Positions 13,766 to 21,814 of a DNA stretch of 23,372 bases are shown here, piece by piece. Source of the stretch: Pseudomonadota bacterium (lineage in GTDB: Bacteria; Pseudomonadota; Alphaproteobacteria; Rhizobiales; Hyphomicrobiaceae); contig JAEZHL010000031.1 of assembly GCA_023416575.1 (NCBI GenBank), positions 1 through 23,372 on the forward strand. The letters are read 5' to 3'. The notes beneath the pieces are model-generated. The model made no database searches. It had not been told where the DNA came from and saw nothing but the letters and a program-made list of their open reading frames with translations. The position numbers and the translations under genes were made by a program. Within the stretch, counting starts at the first letter, position 1. The number at the start of each line of letters is the position of its first letter.

Positions 13766-14616
13766 GCACAGCCGAGGCCATCTCAAGTCCCCGACCGACG
13801 AGCTTCCTGTCGGCCCTGGCGCCAGGTGGGCGGCGCGCGTTCTTCGTGCTCGCGGTCATCGGCGTTTGCCTGCTGTTCGCCTTTCCCGTCCTGTGGCTGG
13901 TGCTGACCTCACTCCGTCCGGGCTACGCGGTCTACTACGTCCATCGTGGTACCGACTTCACCATTGAGAATTTCTACGAGGTCCTGAGCCAGGAAGTCGT
14001 CGTCCATGCGATCATCAATAGCTTCGTGATCTCGACGCTGGCGACCGTCCTCTCCCTCGGAGTCACCGTCACCTCGGGCTACATGCTCTCGCGGTTCCGC
14101 GGCCCGATCCCCAATGCCTGGTTCGCCCTCATCTACGTCTTCCGCTGCGTGCCCTACGTCTCCTGGGTGCTGCCGCTCTACTTCGTGACGCGCGCGCTCG
14201 GCATCTTCGACACCTACTGGGGCCTGCTGCTGCCGCACGTGGCCGTGCACATCTGCTTCTTCTCCTGGATCATGAAGGGCTTTTTCGACGGCATCGACCC
14301 GTCGATGGAGCATGCCGCCATGATCGACGGCTGCTCACGCTGGGGCGCGTTCTGGCGTGTCGCGCTGCCGGCCGCCATCCCTGGCCTCACCGCGCTCGCC
14401 ATCCTGTGCTGGCTCTATACGTGGAACGAGTTCCTGTTCGCGCTCATCCTCACCGCTCAGAACACGCCGATCCTGACGGTCGTCATGGCGCAATTCGTCC
14501 ATGAGCTCGGCATGGAGTGGCACCTGATGAGCGCCACCGCCGTGCTGGCCCTCGGCCCGGCGCTGATCGTCACCGTTTTCGGCCAGAAATACGTCATCCG
14601 TGGATTGAAGGTCTGA
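13762..14616 (+). CDS. ABC transporter permease, MalG-like (CUT1)
   Basis: The 284-residue inner-membrane protein is the second permease and would pair with the MalF-like subunit. It has about six membrane helices. The EAA loop is EHAAMIDGCSRWGAFWRVALPAAIPG, near residues 179-204, and the YTWNEFLFALILT block (about 217-229) is characteristic of MalG-type proteins. The start is the ATG that overlaps the upstream stop. The ATPase gene starts two bases after its stop, so all parts are translated from one message. Confidence 0.92.
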   Translation: MSTAEAISSPRPTSFLSALAPGGRRAFFVLAVIGVCLLFAFPVLWLVLTSLRPGYAVYYVHRGTDFTIENFYEVLSQEVVVHAIINSFVISTLATVLSLGVTVTSGYMLSRFRGPIPNAWFALIYVFRCVPYVSWVLPLYFVTRALGIFDTYWGLLLPHVAVHICFFSWIMKGFFDGIDPSMEHAAMIDGCSRWGAFWRVALPAAIPGLTALAILCWLYTWNEFLFALILTAQNTPILTVVMAQFVHELGMEWHLMSATAVLALGPALIVTVFGQKYVIRGLKV

Positions 14617-14618
14617 TC

Positions 14619-15716
14619 ATGGCAGAGGTCGTTCTCAAAAACGTGCGCAAGGCTTACGGCAATGTGGCTGCCGTCAAGGACTTCACGCTCGACATCGCCG
14701 ATCAGGAATTTGTGGTGCTGGTCGGCCCGTCCGGCTGCGGTAAGTCGACGACGCTGCGCATGATCGCCGGCCTCGAGGAGATCTCCGGCGGCACCATCAG
14801 CATCGGCAGCCGGGTCGTGAACGATCTGCAGCCGAAGGATCGCGACATCGCGATGGTGTTCCAGAACTACGCGCTCTACCAGCACATGACCGTCTACGAC
14901 AATCTTGCGTTCGGCCTGCGCAACCGGCGCACGCCGGAATCGGAGATCGCCGCTGCCATCCGCCATGCCGCGAAGGTGCTGTCGATCGAGCCGCTGCTCG
15001 AACGCCGCCCGCGTCAGCTCTCCGGCGGCCAGCAGCAGCGTGTCGCGCTCGGCCGCTGCATCGTGCGCAATCCCAAGGTCTTCCTGTTCGACGAGCCGCT
15101 GTCGAACCTCGACGCGCAGCTCCGCGCTCAGATGCGGCTCGAGATCAAGGAGCTGCGGCAGCGGGTCCCCACCACCTCCATTTTCGTCACGCACGACCAG
15201 GTCGAGGCGATGACGCTCGGCGACCGCATCGTCGTCATGAAGGACGGGCTGGTGCAGCAGGTCGGCACGCCGCTCGAGCTTTACCGGCGGCCTGTCAACC
15301 GCTTCGTCGGCAGCTTCATCGGCTCGCCGTCCATGAACTTCTTCGAGATGAAGGTGTCCGGGGCTGGCGATCAGATCACGCTCTTGAGCGACGGGCTCGC
15401 ATTCACGCTGCCCCCGGCACGATTTCCTGGACTCGCCCGCAGCGGGGCGACGACGGTCACGGTCGGCGTGCGGCCGCAGCATCTCCGGCTCGGACGCCCT
15501 GAAAGCAGCGATCAGGTCGGCCTGTCGGGTGCGCTGATGGTCACGGAGCAGCTCGGCGACGAGCAGCTCCTCGTCGTTCGTATCGGCCGAAGCGATATCC
15601 GCATCGCAGGTGTCGATCCCGACCTTCCGCTGAGCACCGGCGCGACCGTGGATGTCGCGGCCCATGTCGACAACCTTCACATCTTCGACGGCACGTCCGG
15701 CAGCGCGCTGCGCTGA
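14619..15716 (+). CDS. ABC transporter ATP-binding protein (MalK/UgpC type)
   Basis: The 365-residue cytoplasmic ATPase powers the importer. Walker A is GPSGCGKST (36-44), the Q-loop is VFQNYALY (80-87), the signature LSGGQQQR is at 134-141, Walker B is FLFDEP (155-160), the D-loop is SNLD and the switch histidine is His192 in VTHDQ. A C-terminal TOBE-type regulatory domain fills about 235-365, ending with VDNLHIFDG, as in MalK and UgpC. Such ATPases serve CUT1 sugar, polyol and glycerophosphate importers. The ATG at 14619 is two bases after the permease stop. Confidence 0.95.
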   Translation: MAEVVLKNVRKAYGNVAAVKDFTLDIADQEFVVLVGPSGCGKSTTLRMIAGLEEISGGTISIGSRVVNDLQPKDRDIAMVFQNYALYQHMTVYDNLAFGLRNRRTPESEIAAAIRHAAKVLSIEPLLERRPRQLSGGQQQRVALGRCIVRNPKVFLFDEPLSNLDAQLRAQMRLEIKELRQRVPTTSIFVTHDQVEAMTLGDRIVVMKDGLVQQVGTPLELYRRPVNRFVGSFIGSPSMNFFEMKVSGAGDQITLLSDGLAFTLPPARFPGLARSGATTVTVGVRPQHLRLGRPESSDQVGLSGALMVTEQLGDEQLLVVRIGRSDIRIAGVDPDLPLSTGATVDVAAHVDNLHIFDGTSGSALR

Positions 15717-15766
15717 TCGATCACGTCCGCCAGCAATTCATTCCATCAGGCGCAGGAGCAAGAGCA

Positions 15767-16207
15767 GTGAGTGACTTCTACGTTAAGGTCGGCGATCAGG
15801 TGGCATTCGCGAAGACCGTGGGCGAGACCGACGTTTACATGTTCGCCGGCATCACCGGCGACTTCTCGGTCAACCATGTCAACGAGCAGTACATGGCGCG
15901 CTCGCACTATGGGCAGCGCATCGCGCACGGCGCCCTGCTCATTGGCTACATGTCGACCTGCTCGACGCTGATGATCGAGAAGTGCAACGGCACGGGTGGG
16001 ACCGAGACGCCGGTGTCGCTCGGCTACGACAAGGTGCGCTTCCTCGGCCCGGTGTTCATCGGCGATACCGTCAACCTGACCTACACCATCATGGAGATCG
16101 ATCCGGTCAAGCGCCGCTCCTACAGCGAGGTGAAGGCGGTGAACCAGCGTGGCGAGCTGGTGGGCGTGGCGCGCCACATCCTCGCCTGGACGAAGAACAA
16201 GAGCTGA
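15767..16207 (+). CDS. MaoC-family (R)-enoyl-CoA hydratase-like protein
   Basis: The 146-residue protein has the hot-dog fold of MaoC/PhaJ hydratases. The catalytic pair is Asp32 and His37 in TGDFSVNHVNEQYM, with the usual five-residue spacing, and GQRIAHGALLIGYMS (49-63) completes the hydratase-2 motif. It would hydrate a trans-2-enoyl-CoA to the (R)-3-hydroxy form or dehydrate the reverse. The start is a GTG at 15767, supported by AGGAG at 15754-15758. It lies 50 bases after the ABC ATPase on the same strand and may be read through from that operon. With the (S)-type crotonase at 5940 the cluster has two stereochemically different hydratases. Confidence 0.9.
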   Translation: MSDFYVKVGDQVAFAKTVGETDVYMFAGITGDFSVNHVNEQYMARSHYGQRIAHGALLIGYMSTCSTLMIEKCNGTGGTETPVSLGYDKVRFLGPVFIGDTVNLTYTIMEIDPVKRRSYSEVKAVNQRGELVGVARHILAWTKNKS

Positions 16208-16218
16208 GAAGAAGGGCC

Positions 16219-16311
16219 GGCGCGCCATTGCCGATCAGCGGCGCGCGCCGCCACCGGCTCGATCCGGGCCATCACCGGAAGCTGGCGGCGCAGTGACGAC
16301 CTGCTGCGCCG
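16219..16311. terminator. GC-rich hairpins between convergent MaoC and RND genes
   Basis: In this 115-base convergent gap, CGGCGCAG (16286-16293) and CTGCGCCG (16304-16311) form a perfect 8-bp stem with a ten-base loop. GGCGCGC (16219-16225) and GCGCGCC (16243-16249) form another 7-bp stem. They probably end transcription from both sides. No clear T-run is present. Confidence 0.45.
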
Positions 16312-16322
16312 TTCCGCCCCCC

Positions 16323-19300
16323 CTACTCTGGCGGCTGTTTCGCCTGAACCGCGGCCCGCTGGCTCCGCGTGGCCAGGCCACGGATGACGACATAGAACAC
16401 GGGCGTGAAGATCAGCCCGAAAACCGTCACGCCGATCATGCCCCAGAACACCGCCGTGCCGAGCGCGATGCGCATCTCGGCCCCGGCGCCGCTCGCGACG
16501 TAGAGCGGGATAACGCCGAAGGTAAAGGCGAGCGACGTCATCAGGATCGGGCGCAGCCGCAGGCGGCAGGCCTCGACCGCGGCCGTGACGCGATCCGCCC
16601 CCTGATCCTCGATCTGACGCGCGAACTGCACGATGAGGATCGCATTCTTCGCCGCGAGACCGATCAGCACGATGAACGCGATCTGCGTCAGGATGTTGAT
16701 GTCTTGGCCATGCATCCAGACACCTAGCAGCGCCGAAAGCAGGCACATCGGCACGATCAGCATAATGGCGATCGGCAGCGACCAGCTCTCGTACTGCGCC
16801 GCCAGTGCCAGGAACACCAGCACCACCGACAGCAGGAAGATGTAGTAGCCGGTGCGTCCGGCCTTCACCTCCTGGTAGGAGAGGTCCGTCCACTCGTAGG
16901 TGACACCCTCCGGCAGCACCTCGGCCGCCACCTGGCGCATCACGCCCAACGCCTGCCCGGAGGAGATCCCCGGCGCCCCGCTGCCGCTGATCTCCACCGT
17001 CGGGAACAGGTTGTAGCGCGGAACCCGGTCCGGCCCCGAGATCTCGCGGAACGTAACCAGCGAGCTCAGCGGCACCATCTGGTTGTCGGCGTTGCGCACC
17101 CGGATGCGGCCGACGTTCTCCGCATCGAGCCGGAAAGCGCCCTCCGCCTGCGCCGTGACGCGGAACGTGCGCCCGAACATGTTGAAGTCGTTCACATAGG
17201 CAGAACCCATGTAGATCCGCATGGCCTCGAAGATGTTGTCGAGCGGCACCCGCAGCATCTGCGCCCGCGTGCGATCGACGTCGACGAACACCTGTGGCGT
17301 CGCGGTCTGAAACGTCGTGAACGCGTTGACGATCTCCGGCCGGGCATTGGCGGCGCGGATCAGATCCTGCGCGAGATCCGCCAGCTCCACCGAGCCGATG
17401 CCCGCCCGATCCTGCAGGCGCATGGCGAAGCCTCCGATCGACCCCACCCCCCGGACCGGCGGCGGCATGATGACGAGCGTCTGGGCTTCCTCGATCTCCC
17501 GGCCGAGCCGCTCGCGGAGCATCTGCGCCACGCGATCCGAGCTGAGCCCGTCCCGCGTCCGCTTCTCGAAATCATCGAGCACCACGAAAATCGCGCCCAC
17601 ACTCGACGCCGATGTGAACGTCGCGCCCGAGCGCCCCACGTTGACGTTCGTCGAGGAGACGCCCGGTGTCGCCAGCGCGATGGCGTTGGCCCGCTTCAGG
17701 ACCTCGTTGGTGCGATCGAGCGATGCTCCGGGCGGCAGCTGCATCGAGACGATGACGATGCCGCGGTCGAGCGGCGGGATGAACCCGGTCGGCATCCGCT
17801 GCACCAGCCAGAACGCCGCGAAGATCAGCGCAGCATAGATGACGAGCATCGTCACCGGGATGCGCACAACGAGCTTGATCAGCCGGGCATAGCCGCGCGA
17901 CAGCGCATCGAAGCCACGGTTGAAGGCGCTGAAGAAGGCGCGCACCGGCGCTGACAGCACCCGGCCGATTCCCCGCTTTTCCCGTGACGTCTCCCCGCCC
18001 TCGTGCCCGCGGAACAGGATCGCCGCCAGCGCCGGGCTGAGCGTCAGCGAGACGAAGGCGGAAATGATCGTCGCCGTCGCGATCGTGATCGCGAACTGCC
18101 GATAGAACTGCCCGGTGATACCGCCGACGAAGACCGTCGGAATGAACACCGCCGACAGCACGATGGCGATGGCGATCAGCGCCGTCCCGACCTCGCTCAT
18201 GCTGGCGCGCGCCGCCTCGACCGCTGTCACGCCCTCGCGCAATCGGCGCTCGACGTTCTCGACGACGACGATCGCGTCATCGACCACGATGCCGACGGCA
18301 AGCACCAGCCCGAACAGCGTCAGCATGTTCACGGAGAACCCCAACGCCTGCATCACGATGAACGTGCCAATGAGCGACACGGGGATGGCGATGACCGGGA
18401 TCAGCGAGGCGCGCCAGGTCTGCAGGAACAGCAGCATGACGAGAACCACGAGCCCCACGGCCTCGAAGATCGACTTGTAGAGCTCCTGGATCGAGACCTC
18501 GATGAACTCCGTCGGATTGTAGACGATGCGGTACTCGAGCCCTTTCGGAAACGACTGCGCGAGATCGGCCATGGTGCGCTTGATCTCGTTCGCGGTGCGA
18601 AGCGCATCCGATCCCGGCGCCTGCGTCATGAACAGCACCGTTGCCGGATAGTTGTTCTGGTACCCGAACGAGCCGTAGCTGAGCGCCCCGAGCTCCACCC
18701 TTGCGATGTCGCTCAGCCGGACGATGCGGCCATCCGCGCCGGCCTTGACGATGATCTGCTCGAACTCGTCCGCATCACGCAGCCGCCCCTTGAGCTGCAG
18801 CGGCATCTGGAACGCGCCCGCATTGCTGATCGGCGGCTCGCCGATGGCCCCGCCCGCAACCTGCACATTCTGGCCGCGCAAGGCGCGCATCACGTCCTCG
18901 GCGCTCAGGTCGAGACTGGCGATGCGCTCCGGATCGAGCCAGATGCGCATCGAATACTCGCGCGCCCCGTACATCTGCACCGAGCCCACCCCCTCGATGC
19001 GCGCCAGCACGTCGCGCACGTTGAGCAGGCCGTAGTTCGAGATGTAGACTTGGTCGAACGTATTATCCGGCGAGATCAGATGCACCGCGAGCAGCTGATC
19101 GGGATTGTTCTTGCGCGTGACAATGCCGTTGCGGCGCACTTCCTCCGGCAATCGCGGCTCGGCGGAGGCGACGCGGTTCTCGACCAGCACCTGGGCCTGA
19201 TCGATATCGGTGCCGATATCGAACGTCACGGTGAGGCTCAACGAGCCGTCGCTCGACGAGTTCGAGTACATGTACAGCATGCGATCGACGCCGTTCACCT

Positions 19301-19508
19301 CCAGCTCGATCACCGAGGCGACCGTATCGGCGACGGTCTGCGCGCTGGCACCAGGGTAATTGGCGGTCACCGTGATGGTCGGCGGCACGATCTCGGGAAA
19401 CTGCGTCACTGGCAGCTCGAAATAGGCGATCGCGCCGAGGATCGTGATGAACAGCGAGGCGACGGCGGCAAAGATCGGCCTGGCGATGAAGAAGTGGCTG
19501 AACCGCAT
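16323..19508 (-). CDS. RND efflux pump, inner-membrane subunit (HAE1/AcrB family)
   Basis: The 1061-residue protein is a full-length HAE1-type RND transporter that would expel hydrophobic compounds using the proton gradient. It starts MRFSHFFIARPIFAAVASL, as AcrB relatives do. The proton-relay residues are present: the Asp410-Asp411 pair in GIVVDDAIVVVENVERR, the lysine in GLAAKNAILIVQFAR, and the arginine and threonine of RLRPILMTSLAFTFG. Two large periplasmic loops follow helices 1 and 7. The ATG at 19508 has a G-rich GGGAGGGG ribosome site; the frame is open further upstream inside the adaptor gene. It lies 20 bases after the adaptor gene and forms an operon with it. No outer-membrane channel gene is present. 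Confidence 0.95.
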   Translation of the reverse strand: MRFSHFFIARPIFAAVASLFITILGAIAYFELPVTQFPEIVPPTITVTANYPGASAQTVADTVASVIELEVNGVDRMLYMYSNSSSDGSLSLTVTFDIGTDIDQAQVLVENRVASAEPRLPEEVRRNGIVTRKNNPDQLLAVHLISPDNTFDQVYISNYGLLNVRDVLARIEGVGSVQMYGAREYSMRIWLDPERIASLDLSAEDVMRALRGQNVQVAGGAIGEPPISNAGAFQMPLQLKGRLRDADEFEQIIVKAGADGRIVRLSDIARVELGALSYGSFGYQNNYPATVLFMTQAPGSDALRTANEIKRTMADLAQSFPKGLEYRIVYNPTEFIEVSIQELYKSIFEAVGLVVLVMLLFLQTWRASLIPVIAIPVSLIGTFIVMQALGFSVNMLTLFGLVLAVGIVVDDAIVVVENVERRLREGVTAVEAARASMSEVGTALIAIAIVLSAVFIPTVFVGGITGQFYRQFAITIATATIISAFVSLTLSPALAAILFRGHEGGETSREKRGIGRVLSAPVRAFFSAFNRGFDALSRGYARLIKLVVRIPVTMLVIYAALIFAAFWLVQRMPTGFIPPLDRGIVIVSMQLPPGASLDRTNEVLKRANAIALATPGVSSTNVNVGRSGATFTSASSVGAIFVVLDDFEKRTRDGLSSDRVAQMLRERLGREIEEAQTLVIMPPPVRGVGSIGGFAMRLQDRAGIGSVELADLAQDLIRAANARPEIVNAFTTFQTATPQVFVDVDRTRAQMLRVPLDNIFEAMRIYMGSAYVNDFNMFGRTFRVTAQAEGAFRLDAENVGRIRVRNADNQMVPLSSLVTFREISGPDRVPRYNLFPTVEISGSGAPGISSGQALGVMRQVAAEVLPEGVTYEWTDLSYQEVKAGRTGYYIFLLSVVLVFLALAAQYESWSLPIAIMLIVPMCLLSALLGVWMHGQDINILTQIAFIVLIGLAAKNAILIVQFARQIEDQGADRVTAAVEACRLRLRPILMTSLAFTFGVIPLYVASGAGAEMRIALGTAVFWGMIGVTVFGLIFTPVFYVVIRGLATRSQRAAVQAKQPPE

Positions 19509-19528
19509 GGTCAGGCCCCTCCCACCCG

Positions 19529-20884
19529 TTACTCTCTGGCCGGATTGGAGGGAGCGGCCGAGACCTGCAGCGGCTCGCGCCTGGCAGTGACCTTCGCGTC
19601 GGGCCGTGCTCGCTGGATCCCCTTGACGATCACCCAGTCGTCGGGGGCGATACCCTCGCGCACGATGCGCAGCCCATCGATCAGCGGGCCGAGCCGCACC
19701 CACTTGCGATGGGCGGTGTCGTTGTCATCGACGACGTAGACGAACTTGCTCGCCTGATCGGTGCCGATCGCCTCGTCCGGGATCATCACTGCGGGATAGC
19801 TCGGCGAGCCGGGAATCCTGACGCGCACGAACATGCCGGGCTGGAACAGGCCGGCCTTGTTGCCGAGCTCGGCGCGCACCCTGAGCGTGCCCGTGCCGCG
19901 ATCCAGGCGGTTGTCGGAAAAATCGAGCGCCGCCTTGTGCGGATAGCCCGTCTCATCCGGCAGCCCGACGTACACCGGTGCCCCGTTGGCGCCAGCTCCC
20001 GCTTTCTGCCCCGCCTGCCGCAGACGCCTGTACTTGAGGGCGTTGTTCTCACCGACGTCGAAGTAGACGTGCACCGGGTCCTGGCTCACGATCGTCGTCA
20101 GCAGGCTGGAGCTTTCCGAGATCCCGGCAGCCACATAGTTGCCGATGTCGAGCATGTTCATGCTGATGCGGCCCGCGATGGGTGCCGTGATGCGCGTGAA
20201 CGAAAGCTCCAGCTCGGCCGACTTGACCTTGGCCTCGGCCACCGCGACCGCAGCGCGTGAATCGCGCTGAAGGTTCTCGCGTTCGTCGAACAGCCGTTGC
20301 GAGAGATATTGCCTCTCGAGAAGCGGGCGGCCGCGCTCGACGTCCCTGGTGGCGTTCTCCACCTTGACCTTTGCCTGCTGCAGCTCCGCCTGCGCCGTTT
20401 CCAGGGCGCGCTCGAAGGGCCGCGGGTCGATGGTGTAGAGAAGGTCGCCCTTGGCGACCACCTGACCGTCCTTGAAGTGGACCCGATCGAGGTAGCCGGG
20501 CACGCGCGCCCGGATCTCGACGGTTTCGACCGCCTCGACGCGCCCCGTGTACTCGTCCCATTCCACGACCTCGCGCGTAACGGGGTGGCTGGCGGTGACG
20601 ACGGGGCCGGCCGGCTTGGGCTTCTCCTCGCTCCCGCGGCTCGCCGGTGTCTCCGACGCCTGGGACAGTGCGCGGAGCAGCTGCCCCACACGCCCGAAGC
20701 GCTCCTGCAGCCAGCCGGCGGTCGTCTGCGTATTGGCGTTGCTGTTGGTGGTGCTGGCGCCGGTCTGATCCTGCTCGGCAGTCTGCGCCGGCAGGGAGCC
20801 CGACAGCACAGCGCCGATCAGGCCGAGTGCCAGCACCCGACCGATCGGCACGCTGCCGGTTCGTTTGACCGACCTGCCAGGCAA
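19529..20884 (-). CDS. RND efflux periplasmic adaptor (membrane fusion protein)
   Basis: The 451-residue adaptor bridges the RND pump and an outer-membrane channel. A Sec signal peptide covers about residues 1-34. There is no lipobox cysteine, so it is not a lipoprotein. A polar linker of about 65 residues (about 35-100), with an amphipathic GWLQERFGRVGQLLRAL stretch, precedes the usual core. The barrel-sandwich lipoyl halves lie near 118-160 (RARVPGYLDRVHFKDGQ) and 230-255, flanking a coiled-coil hairpin. A beta-barrel and membrane-proximal domain follow. The start is a TTG at 20884 with AAGGA nearby; a GTG eleven codons in is an alternative but would trim the signal. Length is greater than AcrA because of the linker. 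Confidence 0.92.
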   Translation of the reverse strand: MPGRSVKRTGSVPIGRVLALGLIGAVLSGSLPAQTAEQDQTGASTTNSNANTQTTAGWLQERFGRVGQLLRALSQASETPASRGSEEKPKPAGPVVTASHPVTREVVEWDEYTGRVEAVETVEIRARVPGYLDRVHFKDGQVVAKGDLLYTIDPRPFERALETAQAELQQAKVKVENATRDVERGRPLLERQYLSQRLFDERENLQRDSRAAVAVAEAKVKSAELELSFTRITAPIAGRISMNMLDIGNYVAAGISESSSLLTTIVSQDPVHVYFDVGENNALKYRRLRQAGQKAGAGANGAPVYVGLPDETGYPHKAALDFSDNRLDRGTGTLRVRAELGNKAGLFQPGMFVRVRIPGSPSYPAVMIPDEAIGTDQASKFVYVVDDNDTAHRKWVRLGPLIDGLRIVREGIAPDDWVIVKGIQRARPDAKVTARREPLQVSAAPSNPARE

Positions 20885-21028
20885 CGGATTGTCCTTACCT
20901 GCCGCTTGTAACCAATCGCCTGGAAGAGCGCCGCTGACCGGGCGCTCCCCAAGTGAAAGTCAAGTATTAGCAAGTAACGGACGACTTGTAACGACAGCCA
21001 TACTGCCGCAATCCCATTCGGAACCCTG
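20885..21028. promoter_or_regulatory. Promoter region of the RND operon with repeats
   Basis: This 144-base gap should carry the minus-strand promoter of the adaptor gene. CAAGT occurs at 20961-20965 and 20971-20975, one helical turn apart. The second copy forms an inverted repeat with ACTTG (20984-20988) across an 8-base spacer. CTTGTAAC recurs at 20905-20912 and 20985-20992. On the minus strand TTACAA and TAATAC are spaced by 16 bases around this site and could be -35 and -10 boxes. Efflux operons are often repressed by a TetR-type protein at such dyads, but no such regulator gene lies in the window. Confidence 0.4.
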
Positions 21029-21814
21029 CTACCACGACCATGACGGGCTGCCGTAGTTCGCATAACCTCGCGAAGGCTGGCGCCTGCTTGCTTGCGCCGA
21101 GCGCGCGCCTGATTTGCGGCCGGACGATGCCATTGCCCTGCCGGGTGTCTTGCCGCGCACGACGATCTGCGTCGATTCCATGCCGTGCTGGCCGACGAGG
21201 CTATAGAACGCCGCCGCATTCTTCGGTGCCAGACGAATGCAGCCGTGCGATGCCGGCCGCCCGAGCATGCCCGTCGCGTAAGTGCCGTGGACGGCATAGC
21301 CGCGATGGAAGAAGACCGAATGCGGCATCGGCGAGCCATAGTATTGCCGCGACCGCCACATCTTCGCGCGCCACTGCGGCTGCCAAGTGCCATTCGGCGT
21401 GTGATAACCGCCGCGTCCGGACGAGATCGGCCACTTGTGGAGAACCTCGTCGTTTTCGGTCATCACGGTCATGCGCTGTGCGGACAGATCGATGTCGACC
21501 TTGAGCGTGATGACCGGCTTCGGCGGCTCCGGCTCGATCAACGGCACCTGGAGGGCCGCCGGCTCGGTCCCGACCTCGGGGGCGATGGCCGGGTTGGAAG
21601 CCGGCTTCGTCTCACCGGGGATCACCGCCGCGGGATCACCGGGGATCACCGCCGCGGGAACGGCTTCCGCGGGAGCGCCCGGATTAGGCACAGACGTGCT
21701 CGTCGCCGTCTGCTGCACCGCTTCCGGGGATGTCCCTGCCGGGTTTGCGGCAGCAGGCTGCACCGTCAGCAGAACACTCGTAAGCGTAATCCACCCCCAA
21801 GAACGCAACCTCAT
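21029..21814 (-). CDS. L,D-transpeptidase (YkuD domain)
   Basis: The 261-residue exported protein has the YkuD catalytic fold. The motif HG (176-177) followed by SHGCIR (189-194) supplies His176, Ser189, His190, catalytic Cys192 and Arg194. It would form 3-3 peptidoglycan cross-links or attach proteins to peptidoglycan in the periplasm. A signal peptide covers about residues 1-24 (cleavage near AAA-N). A Pro/Ala-rich linker (about 25-100) contains an exact 8-residue repeat unit. The tail after residue 220 is basic and Ser/Gly-rich and ends in aromatic residues. The ATG at 21814 was chosen because GGAGG lies seven bases ahead and it starts the signal peptide; the frame is open to 21976. Carbapenem-insensitive cross-linking is typical of the family. 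Confidence 0.93.
   Translation of the reverse strand: MRLRSWGWITLTSVLLTVQPAAANPAGTSPEAVQQTATSTSVPNPGAPAEAVPAAVIPGDPAAVIPGETKPASNPAIAPEVGTEPAALQVPLIEPEPPKPVITLKVDIDLSAQRMTVMTENDEVLHKWPISSGRGGYHTPNGTWQPQWRAKMWRSRQYYGSPMPHSVFFHRGYAVHGTYATGMLGRPASHGCIRLAPKNAAAFYSLVGQHGMESTQIVVRGKTPGRAMASSGRKSGARSAQASRRQPSRGYANYGSPSWSW
21612..21659. repeat. Perfect 24-bp tandem duplication inside L,D-transpeptidase gene
   Basis: Positions 21612-21635 and 21636-21659 are identical 24-base units. They encode two copies of the PAAVIPG-plus-acid octapeptide in the linker at about residues 53-68. The unit is in frame, so copy number could vary by slippage without disrupting the protein. Confidence 0.85.

Noticed and set aside
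18003..19739. A 578-codon open frame on the plus strand opposite the RND pump gene
   Set aside because: It is antisense to a fully supported transporter. Its product is dominated by Arg, Asp and His runs, as expected from the reverse of a GC-rich gene, and has no domain or ribosome site.
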